A stretch of DNA of 40,847 bases from an uncultured Porphyromonadaceae bacterium (GCA_947175695.1 CAMWNT010000007.1:1-40847); one strand, 5' to 3'. Shown: positions 1 through 8,428, counted from the stretch's first letter. Program-made: numbers and translations. The notes: generated by a model not told the origin, from the sequence alone.

Positions 1-46
1 ATCGAGCGGGAGTAACCTATCCCCCTCGCATAACCCAATAAACAGC

Positions 47-94
47 AATCCACGGTCGGACACACGCTATGTCCGGCCGTGGATTTCCGTTTTT
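47..94 (+). terminator. Intrinsic terminator-like hairpin
   Basis: aatccacggtcggaca / tgtccggccgtggatt 16-bp stem (one G-T wobble), 7-nt loop, followed by ccgttttt. Confidence 0.75.
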
Positions 95-250
95 AGTCCT
101 GAATCCACCCGCTTGAATAAACGTTGGCAGCCCGCATGAACGCGAGCAATCAAATGCCCGGCGCAATAAGCTTAAGAAGCCACCCGCACACTTCTGCCCC
201 TTTAACGCTGATTATCAACCAATAATACATTTCTGCCAAAGCAAAAGATG

Positions 251-430
251 TAAAATAGTGCAGTGAGAGGGGTGTGTTTTATGTAAATTAGTGCAGTGAG
301 AGGGGTGCATTTTATGTAAAATAATGCAGTGAGAGGGGTGTGTTTTATGTAAATTAGTGCAGTGAAAGGGGTGCGTTTTATGTAAAATAGTGCAATGGAA
401 GGGGTGTGGTTTAAGTAAATTATTGCACTA
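251..430. repeat. 33-bp tandem repeat, 5 full copies plus a 15-nt partial, alternating A/B variants (66-bp higher-order unit)
   Basis: Units start at 251, 284, 317, 350, 383, 416; consensus taaawtagtgcagtgagaggggtgYgttttatg. Confidence 0.95.
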
Positions 431-493
431 CATCAATAAATTTCGTACCTAAGATATTTTCAACCTTACATGTCGCACACGTCGGCGCAACCG

Positions 494-511
494 AGGGGCG
501 AGGGCGCCCCT
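494..511. other. Short hairpin aggggcg-aggg-cgcccct
   Basis: Perfect 7-bp stem with 4-nt loop downstream of the minus-strand CDS at 610-1437. Confidence 0.5.
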
Positions 512-609
512 CCTCCCGGTTAAGCGCAGCGAATCCCGGTTCAGCGACCCTCCAGGTTAAGCGCGGCGACTTTCGGTTAAGGGCGTGCATGTCTCGGCAA
601 GAGGGGGCG

Positions 610-1437
610 TCACCTCAGATTGGAGATGGCGTTGTAGCAAAACCAGCTGTTGAGGTTTTCGAAGAACATCGGTTTTTCGCGGGCACCGTCTTTCTGGATT
701 CCCAAGCCGTTGGAGTACGGGTCGAGCGAGAGAATTTTCGAAAAGGGAATCTTGAGCGCTTTCGCCGGACAGTGGAAGTAGAGATGCTTGTCGGTCAGGC
801 AGACGCAACCTCTGCCGATGGGTTCCATGTAGGTGGTCTCGACGGGTTGGCCGCGGAAGCCGCCAGTGCGGTAGTAGACGCCGCGACAGACTCGCACGCT
901 GACGCCTCGCGAACGCCCTACCATCTCGCGATGCACTTTCTGCATCTTCAGCGTCACGTCGCGGAAGAGCCAGAGCATGTGCTCGTTTTTTTCGAGCATG
1001 AAGGGAAAATTGCCCGATATCGTGATCCGGGGCGAGGGCACCTGCCCGTTGAGCAACTCCTGAAGCACTTTCGACTGCACCACTTTCTCAAGCGATTTGT
1101 TGGCATTGAGCGTTTGCTGCGACAAGCCGGTGAATTGCATGAATCGCGCTACGGTGCGCTCTTCTGTGGCGTCGACAATGCCGTCGTCGAGATATTGCTC
1201 GATGGCATCGTCAAACGATTGGCAGTAAAGCTCCCGACAGAGATCGTCGCTCAGATAAGCGTCGCGGCGAATTGTCATTATCTCATTCTGATGAAGATAG
1301 AAATCTTCATTGTTTTGAAAGCATTGAGCGAGGATATCTTTGAAGCGCACAATGCCGGCTTGATGGCGTTGCTCGCAAGCGTCGTGCTTGCTGCTGAAGA
1401 ATCCGGCGTTTTGTCCGCAATATTTACATTTTCCCAT
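610..1437 (-). CDS. Hypothetical protein with N-terminal Cys zinc-finger-like motif (CKYCGQNAGFFSSKHDACEQRH)
   Basis: 275-aa ORF with plausible protein composition; overlapping plus-strand ORF 589-1452 looks like the antisense shadow. Confidence 0.75.
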   Translation of the reverse strand: MGKCKYCGQNAGFFSSKHDACEQRHQAGIVRFKDILAQCFQNNEDFYLHQNEIMTIRRDAYLSDDLCRELYCQSFDDAIEQYLDDGIVDATEERTVARFMQFTGLSQQTLNANKSLEKVVQSKVLQELLNGQVPSPRITISGNFPFMLEKNEHMLWLFRDVTLKMQKVHREMVGRSRGVSVRVCRGVYYRTGGFRGQPVETTYMEPIGRGCVCLTDKHLYFHCPAKALKIPFSKILSLDPYSNGLGIQKDGAREKPMFFENLNSWFCYNAISNLR

Positions 1438-1475
1438 GGTTTGGCGTGTTAGGTGAAGGAACTAAAATTGGCTTT

Positions 1476-3563
1476 TTAAGTCGGTAGATATTTGTTGTCG
1501 GTCGTCAGCTGTCGGCGCGGTTCTTTGACAACGTCGGTATAGATCTCGAAGATGGCGTTGAGATTGTAGCGGCAATCTTCGGGCGTCGGTTGCTTCGAGC
1601 GCATGGAGAGTATCATGTCGGCATAGCGGTCGGTGATGTAGGTGGCGTTGACAAGGTCGATCACCTTGATCAACTCTTCCATCGCCAGATCCGAGTTGCC
1701 CAAAGCGAACACCGATTTATAACTGTCGAGCGTATGGCAGAGGAAATCGCGTATCGAGTCGTTTTGCTCGTTGATTTTCACGAAGCAAATGAAATCCTCG
1801 CAGCGCGGATTCTCGATCGGGGGCTGTGGAGCACATGGCGATTTCGGCGCTGACGGCGCTCCGGGCGATTTCGGCGCTGACGGCGCAGGTGCCAACGCAG
1901 ACGCTGCGGAGGGGGATGGCCGGCCGGCGTTGGCCAGTCGGAGCTCGTTGAGAAAATCGAAAATCGAGTCGTCGGAGATGATGTCGCTATAGGCGATTTT
2001 CTTCGTCAGATAGAGGCCGTCGAGAGATTTGGCTCTGCTGAGCGCTACGTATAGCTGGCCCGGAGCAAAGATATGGCTGTTGAGATCGAGGATCACCTTG
2101 TCGTAGGTCTGTCCCTGCGATTTATGGATCGTGAAGGCGTAGGCAGGCTTGATCGGGAATTGGGTCGTGCGCTGCAGGAAGGGTGTTTTCCTGACGATCT
2201 TGTGCCGCGCTTTGTCGTATTCCATTTCGTAGCGGTATTCTACGATCTGGGATTTGAAGAAGGGGTCTTTGGGATTGGGACAGAGTATGGTCGAGCCGTT
2301 GTCGAGCCGGATGCGGAAGGAGAAGCCGTTGAAGAATTCGATCGTGCCGATATCACCGTTGTTATAGCCGAAGCGTCGGCAGCTTTTGGTCAGCATCACT
2401 CGCGCTCCGGTCTTAAAGCTTAAGATGCCGTCGTATTGCGAGGGCAAGACTATCGGCTCGATATCGTGATCGCTCGGGAGGTCGGTGTGGCTGATTTCGA
2501 CATAATCTTTATTGCTCCCGCGCAGTCGGATTTTATATTTGGCTTCTACCTCTTCAAGGGGACCGCTCAACTTGTCGAGCCGTTCGGCGTTGATTCGGCT
2601 GACCTCTTCGTTTGACGACGCGATGTAGATGGCGTCGTCGGGAAGGGTGGTCACGACGCGACGGTTGAGAGCCTCGAGCACTTCGACTTTCCGCTTATTC
2701 GACATCGGCTGACGAAATGCGTCGAGCAGCGCCACGAATTCGGGATCTCCTTTCTGCCGATATGACTTCGCGAGTTCGAATAGCCGGATCGAATCGATGT
2801 TGTCGCGCACGACGTGGCTGTCGAAGAAATAGATGCCCCCATATTCCTTGATCAGATAATCATACACTGCCCCATCGCTGACCACCGGCGGCAACTGAAA
2901 CAGGTCGCCGACCACCACAACCGACATTCCACCGAAGGGAAGATCGCGCCCCATAGCCTTGCGGCAGATCTGATCCATCATTTCAAACGTGTCGGATCTG
3001 ACCATGGAGATCTCATCGAATACGAGCATGTCGATTCCGCCGAGTTCTGCTCCCATCGAGGCGGCTTTGAGCGAGTCGATGTTGTCGGGGTTTTGGAAAC
3101 CCTCTTCAAGTTTGTCGAATCCTTTCCAGAAGAAGGAGTGGAGAGTGCGGGCTCTTTTATAAAGAGACGCGGCGAGATTGGTCGGGGTCAATACCTGACA
3201 TGCGGGATTGGCCGATTCTATCTGACGGATAAGATATGTCTTGCCGCATCCGGCTTTGCCATGCACAAATGTGATTCCGGCCGGGGCACCGGCAAGATAG
3301 TCTAACACGTCTTGCTGTGTTGAAGCGGTCGGCTCTATGTAGAGAGTCGAAGCATCGGCGCGTCGGGTCGCAACCTCGGTCGCAACCTCGGTCGCAACGT
3401 CGGTCGCAACGTCGGTCGTCGCCGGCGCGATGTCGCCATGCTCTGCTCTCGGGTCGGCGTCGGCCTTAGGAGCCGGATTAGGCTCCGGCTCTACGGTCGG
3501 CGCAGGCATAGCGTCCTTCGCCGCTTTTGACTTTCTGCGATATAAAATATCCAATATACCCAT
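1476..3563 (-). CDS. PIF1/RecD-like AAA DNA helicase
   Basis: Walker A HGKAGCGKT, Walker B LVFDEISMV, GDLFQLPPV, C-terminal AFTIHKSQGQTYDKVILDL and YVALSRAKSLDGLYL superfamily 1 motifs. Confidence 0.9.
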   Translation of the reverse strand: MGILDILYRRKSKAAKDAMPAPTVEPEPNPAPKADADPRAEHGDIAPATTDVATDVATEVATEVATRRADASTLYIEPTASTQQDVLDYLAGAPAGITFVHGKAGCGKTYLIRQIESANPACQVLTPTNLAASLYKRARTLHSFFWKGFDKLEEGFQNPDNIDSLKAASMGAELGGIDMLVFDEISMVRSDTFEMMDQICRKAMGRDLPFGGMSVVVVGDLFQLPPVVSDGAVYDYLIKEYGGIYFFDSHVVRDNIDSIRLFELAKSYRQKGDPEFVALLDAFRQPMSNKRKVEVLEALNRRVVTTLPDDAIYIASSNEEVSRINAERLDKLSGPLEEVEAKYKIRLRGSNKDYVEISHTDLPSDHDIEPIVLPSQYDGILSFKTGARVMLTKSCRRFGYNNGDIGTIEFFNGFSFRIRLDNGSTILCPNPKDPFFKSQIVEYRYEMEYDKARHKIVRKTPFLQRTTQFPIKPAYAFTIHKSQGQTYDKVILDLNSHIFAPGQLYVALSRAKSLDGLYLTKKIAYSDIISDDSIFDFLNELRLANAGRPSPSAASALAPAPSAPKSPGAPSAPKSPCAPQPPIENPRCEDFICFVKINEQNDSIRDFLCHTLDSYKSVFALGNSDLAMEELIKVIDLVNATYITDRYADMILSMRSKQPTPEDCRYNLNAIFEIYTDVVKEPRRQLTTDNKYLPT
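3366..3418. repeat. 12-bp in-frame tandem repeat (ggtcgcaacctc/ggtcgcaacgtc) x4 plus partial
   Basis: Encodes (T[DE]VA)n near the helicase N-terminus. Confidence 0.9.
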
Positions 3564-3997
3564 GTCTCTGTGTTAACTTTGATTACAAAGTTAGTTAAAT
3601 TCTGAGAATATCGACGGATTCTTGTAATATTTCAGTCGGAGTGTCGCCTTTCCCTCTATTCGCGTTGCAACGTTGCGGATGGGGTATCTCCTCGCTGCCG
3701 CATCAGTTCGATGGCTTCTTTGCCTGACGCACGCTCAATATTGATGCGGATGATGCAGATATTTTTCACACAACGGGCAATCTGCCGTGCTCGAAAGTTT
3801 TACAGCCTATACAGAACGTAAAACCGACCTCCATCATTCAGGCAAGAATCAGAATTATCCACGACATAATTTATTATCGTAATGCCTATTCGAGGGCTGC
3901 AGCAATACCCGGCGTCTCCTTCCAAGGCATCGCAAAGTTAATAAATTCCCCTTGAATTTCCCAAAGACACGACCTCGGCTTTGGCATAAGATACGGC

Positions 3998-4085
3998 CTC
4001 CTCAGAGAGTGTTCGGATTTAACTTCCATTCCCTCTCAAGCGGCAGTATTATTTAATCGTGTTAAATTTGAACCGTTTCTAAGAG
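3998..4085. repeat. Dispersed inverted-repeat element, copy 1 (right arm tttaatcgtgttaaatttgaaccgtttctaagag)
   Basis: 4049-4085 matches the reverse complement of 26415-26451 at 36/37 nt; a weaker left arm ctcagagagtgttcggatttaac is present. Confidence 0.7.
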
Positions 4086-4088
4086 TAC

Positions 4089-4128
4089 GATCCGTATGAA
4101 CCGGCCATCACTCCGGTCCATACGGATC
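4089..4128 (-). terminator. Strong hairpin 3' of the MFS gene
   Basis: gatccgtatg-a-accgg / ccggt-c-catacggatc, 15 bp with one mismatch; no clean U-tract. Confidence 0.6.
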
Positions 4129-4133
4129 GCAAA

Positions 4134-5288
4134 TTAGCGGCGTTCGTAGCGGCGGTAGAGGATGAAGAGGAGGGTGCAGCCGATCAGGATGATGGGGAGG
4201 CCGACGATGGCGGGAGCCGTGTAGCTGTAGCCGCGAGCGATGACGGCGCCGCCGATGGCGGCCGCTATCGCGTTGCCGGCGTTGTAGGCAATCTGGATGC
4301 AGGCCGCTCCAAGCAGTTCTCCCCCGCGGGAATAGCCTACGATCGAAGATTGCAGCGGACTGCCGGAGCCAAAGAGACTAGCGGTGCCAAGCACCATCAA
4401 CACCGCCGCGGCTGCCTTGAAGGGGGCAAGGAAGTAGAATAGAAGTAACACCGGTATGGCCGCGGCCATGACCCATGCGGCCACCCATGCCGGCTTATAA
4501 TGGTCGCTGAGCCGACCGGCAATTAGATTGCCGGCTACCATCCCACCGCCGGCAAGCACCATCAGCCACGTCAACGCATCCTGAGAAAATCCGGCGACAT
4601 GCGTCAGCTGAGGATCAATGTAGCTATACCAACAATAGATGCCTATCTGGCCGAAGAGTACGCCCCCGAATATCAGCCATGGCGGAAGAGTGCGAAGGAA
4701 CCGAAACTGACCTCGAAACCCGAGATCCTCCAATCCTTCGACCTGCGGAACCCAATAGCGGATCGCAAGGAATGTCAGCGCGCCTGTGACGCCTACGGTC
4801 AGAAAGGCTATGCGCCATGTGGCAAGGTTGCTGATCAGTGTGCCGAGCGGCACACCCAGGAGTGTGGCGATTGTCATCCCCGCAATCATGAAAGCTACGG
4901 CACTCACCTCCTTGCCCGGCGCGGCAAGGCGTCGCGCAACAATGGCGCCGACTCCGAAATATGCGCCGTGTGGCAGTCCGGATACAAATCGGGCCACAAT
5001 AAAGGGCCAATAGCCTTGAGCCACGGCCGCCCCGAGATTACCGACAGCGATGATCGCCGCCAGCGCCAGCATGATTGTCTTCAGCGGTATGCGGCGCGCG
5101 AAGAGCAGAGCCGGTGCACCGAAACAGACTCCGGCGGCATAGGCCGATATAAAATTGCCGGCAGCCGAGATCGAGACTCCCATGCTTTGAGCGATATTCC
5201 CCAATATACCCATCATAAGAAACTCGGCGATGCCGAGCGAGAATGTGCCCATAGCGAGGGCAAACAATCCTTTATTCATAAGATTCAA
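4134..5288 (-). CDS. MFS transporter, arabinose-efflux (AraJ)-like
   Basis: 384 aa, 12-TM-like, MGTFSLGIAEFLMMGILGNIA / RFVSGLPHGAYFGVGA motifs. Confidence 0.9.
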   Translation of the reverse strand: MNLMNKGLFALAMGTFSLGIAEFLMMGILGNIAQSMGVSISAAGNFISAYAAGVCFGAPALLFARRIPLKTIMLALAAIIAVGNLGAAVAQGYWPFIVARFVSGLPHGAYFGVGAIVARRLAAPGKEVSAVAFMIAGMTIATLLGVPLGTLISNLATWRIAFLTVGVTGALTFLAIRYWVPQVEGLEDLGFRGQFRFLRTLPPWLIFGGVLFGQIGIYCWYSYIDPQLTHVAGFSQDALTWLMVLAGGGMVAGNLIAGRLSDHYKPAWVAAWVMAAAIPVLLLFYFLAPFKAAAAVLMVLGTASLFGSGSPLQSSIVGYSRGGELLGAACIQIAYNAGNAIAAAIGGAVIARGYSYTAPAIVGLPIILIGCTLLFILYRRYERR

Positions 5289-5409
5289 TACCTGTTGCTA
5301 TTGTGATTTTCTACCTGATGACATTTTCAACCCCGGCGCCGACATTACGCCGAGTCCTTTGACCCCTCAGGCTTATACCGATCTTCACCTTGGCCGGCAA
5401 CCAACAAAA

Positions 5410-5439
5410 GGCCCGAGTCATAGGGTATGAACTCGGGCC
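5410..5439 (-). terminator. Leader hairpin/terminator upstream of the MFS gene
   Basis: Minus strand GGCCCGAGT-tcataccctatg-ACTCGGGCC followed by TTTT. Confidence 0.6.
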
Positions 5440-5544
5440 GTAGAAGTCGGCTTTTTTGATAATCTTTGGGTAGGCTTTTTTAATGAAGCCAGAAAAATGC
5501 CGCTTATGACTATACAACGCATCGCCACGCGATTTGGTTCAATC

Positions 5545-5819
5545 GGGGTTAGGGGTTAGGGTTTAGGTTTTAGGGTTTAGGTTTTAGGGTTTAGGGTTTA
5601 GGTTTTAGGTTTTAGGTTTTAGGTTAGGGGCCTTAAGGGCCTTAACGACCTTAAAGACCTTAAGGACTCTACCCTCTTCATTCTTGATTAATCAGGAATA
5701 ATCATGATTAATCATGATACGCCGCCCCCCTAAAACCTAAAGCCTAAAACCTAAAGCCTAAAACCTAATACCTAAAGCCTAACGCCTAAAACCTAAAACC
5801 TAAATCCTAACGCCTAATA
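5545..5819. repeat. TTAGGNN dyad element E1
   Basis: Left G-rich arm 5545-5630 (7-bp GGKTTTA units), core 5629-5725, right arm 5729-5819 = 13 consecutive 7-bp CCTAANN units. Confidence 0.95.
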
Positions 5820-7259
5820 CGCAAGCCCTTGCGAGAGATAGGGATTGCGGGTGGCTTGATTGCGAAGTGCGTCGGGATCGTCGCTCTGGGCACGCAGACA
5901 ACTTTCACACCAATGGCCGCCGCGCAACACCGACCAGGCGCTCAGCCGGAAGCGATGGCCGTCGGCACACTCCCACTCCAACGGACGATATATGTCGCCC
6001 GTCGCATACTCGGCGGTCAGCAGTCGACCGCCACGGAAGCGTGCCGCCTCTTGCAATTCTTCGGCCGTCAGTTCGGCGATTGTCTTCGACTCGTCGTAGC
6101 CATGCATCAGAGTCAGCGCCATTTTTGACGGCTCGCGCAGATCGGCGTCTTTCCAATCGGGAAGTGAATCGTAGGCCTCACGACTTCCCCACGCGATGCG
6201 GATGCGATCGGCATTATTGTCGCGCACCCAGCGCAAGGGGCCAAGCCCCTGCTTGAGCGCCACGCGCTTCATCCCCAGCTTGATCAACGCGGCCGGTGCA
6301 AGCGGTGCGAGTCGGAAATAGAATGGCAGGCGCTGACGCAGCATGGCGAAATACTCCTTGAATGTCACGCCGCTCCGGAAGCCGGTCAGCGCATCGAGAT
6401 CGTCGGAATCTTCATACCACATGCCGTGGAAATTGCCCGTAGCAAACCAATTATAGTCAAACACTTTCTCCGGCTTCGGACACCCGACGGCACTGAGTGT
6501 AGCCTTGACAAAGTCGTAGTTCATGCGTCGCCACGACTCTCCGCCGCCTATATTATAGAAATTGCGCCAGAACGAAGCGGGGAGCTCTCTGCGGCATACG
6601 CGGGCCATCAAATGACCCGAATCCTCGGCCGACACCCATTCCAGACATCCGCGCATCGGCACATGGAATGCGATCGGATCGCTCGCATTCGAGAGCAGTC
6701 CGGAATGCATGATTCCTGTCTGACGGAGCGACACCCATTCCTTGAGTCCGGATTCGGCGAGGAGCATCTCGGCGAGATTCTTCGACAATGCGTAGCGGTC
6801 CCATGTGGCGATGCGTATCGGATCGCCGACACGCCCCCAATGGAAAGGCTGGGCACGATTGCCATATTGCGACACACTGCCGATATAAACCACCTTGACA
6901 CTCGCTCCCGCCTCTTCGCGGGCCTTCGCGGCCTCGATTATATTGGCCATTGCGCCGACGTTGACTTTCAGCGTCTGCTCCGGATGCCAGTCGGCCGCCG
7001 GGCTGACCATACCGCCGATATGCAACACGATATCAGCGTCGGCCACACCCCGGGCGATCGCTTCCTTATCGAGCAGATCGCCCCAGATGACCTCCACACC
7101 GCGCTTCTGCCACGGAGCGAGCAGGCGCGCGTTGCGCTTCGAAGGGCGCGCAAGCACCACGATGCGGAGTTCCTCCTGACGCATATCCTCGGCAAGGAGC
7201 GCGTCGAGAGCGGCGCCACCCATCACTCCGGTGGCGCCGGTCATAAACACTTTTCTCAT
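5814..7259 (-). CDS. NAD-dependent epimerase/dehydratase (SDR) with C-terminal zinc-ribbon-like segment
   Basis: MRKVFMTGATGVMGGAALDALL Rossmann motif, YALSKN; C-terminal WECADGHRFRLSAWSVLRGGHWCESC. Confidence 0.85.
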   Translation of the reverse strand: MRKVFMTGATGVMGGAALDALLAEDMRQEELRIVVLARPSKRNARLLAPWQKRGVEVIWGDLLDKEAIARGVADADIVLHIGGMVSPAADWHPEQTLKVNVGAMANIIEAAKAREEAGASVKVVYIGSVSQYGNRAQPFHWGRVGDPIRIATWDRYALSKNLAEMLLAESGLKEWVSLRQTGIMHSGLLSNASDPIAFHVPMRGCLEWVSAEDSGHLMARVCRRELPASFWRNFYNIGGGESWRRMNYDFVKATLSAVGCPKPEKVFDYNWFATGNFHGMWYEDSDDLDALTGFRSGVTFKEYFAMLRQRLPFYFRLAPLAPAALIKLGMKRVALKQGLGPLRWVRDNNADRIRIAWGSREAYDSLPDWKDADLREPSKMALTLMHGYDESKTIAELTAEELQEAARFRGGRLLTAEYATGDIYRPLEWECADGHRFRLSAWSVLRGGHWCESCLRAQSDDPDALRNQATRNPYLSQGLAY

Positions 7260-7339
7260 TTTCTATATTTCAGCTCCGCGCCCCGGGAGCAGGCGAACAC
7301 TCATCTGCGGCCGACGCCTGCGGAGGCGCGGAGTTCACA

Positions 7340-8428
7340 TCATTTGGGTTTCGACTCGCAGTAGACGCAGCGGTATTGACCGGACTCGTCGGCTGCGGGA
7401 CGGAACATGCTTTCAACCCCTACCTCCATATTGGAGATGCAGCGGCGATTGCGGCATACGTGTTGGCCGCGGATTGCGCCTTCGGGCACAAGCCGGGTTG
7501 ACTTCGCGTCGTTGTCTTTCCATTCGAGCAGCTTGAGGATCAAAGCCTTTCTGACATTCTTGCCATTCTCCACCTGACGGAAATAGGCCGCACGCGGATC
7601 GGCGTCGACATCCACTGTGATCTCATTGACGCGCGGAAGCGGATGAAGGATGCGCATGCTCGGCTTGGCTGTCGCGAGCTTCTCGCGGTCGAGAATAAAG
7701 CAATCCTTGACGCGGTCGAATTCATCTTCGTCGAAGAAACGCTCTTTTTGCACACGCGTCATGTAGAGCACATCCAGTTCGGGCATGACCTCCTCCAGAG
7801 TCGACACCTCTTTGAAGGGGATGCCGTTGGCCTCACACACTTCTTTCTTCATATATCCGGGCAACTGCAGCTGCTCGGGAGCGATCAGCACCACCTTCAC
7901 GCCCTCATAACGCGAAAGGGCCTTGATGAGCGAATGGACAGTGCGACCGAATTTGAGGTCGCCGCAGAAGCCGATGGTGATATTGTCGATGCGCCCCACT
8001 TCGCGCTTGATCGTCAGCAGGTCGGTCAGCGTCTGCGTCGGATGGGCATGCGAGCCGTCGCCGGCGTTGATGACGGGCACACTGCTGTTGAGGGCCGACA
8101 CAAGAGCCGCGCCCTCTTCGAAATGGCGCATGGCGATGACATCGACAAAACAGTTGATCACCTTGGTTGTGTCGGCACACGTCTCCCCTTTGCTGACCGA
8201 TGAACTCTGGGCATCGGAAAAGCCGAGCACATCGCCGCCGAGTTCCATCATAGCGGCTGTGAATGAAAGGCGGGTGCGTGTGGAGGGCTCATAGAATAGA
8301 GTCGCGAGTTTTTTACCCTTGCACGCTTCGGAATATTTTTCGCGGTTGTCGATTATATCGAGGGCGAGATCGATGATCTCTTCTGTCTCCTGTTTAGTGA
8401 GATCGGTGGGATCTATGAGATGTTTCAT
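7340..8428 (-). CDS. pyrB: Aspartate carbamoyltransferase catalytic chain fused to a PyrI-type C-terminal zinc domain
   Basis: FYEPSTRTRLSFTAAM, DGSHAHPTQTLTDLLTI, ILHPLPRVNEI; tail CRNRRCISN..CVYC. Confidence 0.95.
   Translation of the reverse strand: MKHLIDPTDLTKQETEEIIDLALDIIDNREKYSEACKGKKLATLFYEPSTRTRLSFTAAMMELGGDVLGFSDAQSSSVSKGETCADTTKVINCFVDVIAMRHFEEGAALVSALNSSVPVINAGDGSHAHPTQTLTDLLTIKREVGRIDNITIGFCGDLKFGRTVHSLIKALSRYEGVKVVLIAPEQLQLPGYMKKEVCEANGIPFKEVSTLEEVMPELDVLYMTRVQKERFFDEDEFDRVKDCFILDREKLATAKPSMRILHPLPRVNEITVDVDADPRAAYFRQVENGKNVRKALILKLLEWKDNDAKSTRLVPEGAIRGQHVCRNRRCISNMEVGVESMFRPAADESGQYRCVYCESKPK

Noticed and set aside
217-430. Minus-strand 11-residue repeat frame (HKTHPSHCTIL)n across the 33-bp array
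   Set aside because: The frame is closed by a TAG immediately upstream of the array and has no start codon, so it is unlikely to be translated.
5545-5819. True telomere or linear-replicon end
   Set aside because: The TTTAGGG-like array is internal, dispersed and inverted, with ordinary genes on both sides. No hairpin-telomere or protelomerase gene is visible.
5545-5819. CRISPR array
   Set aside because: Units are 7-9 bp without unique spacers and there are no cas genes in the window; the 33-bp array at 251-430 also lacks spacers.
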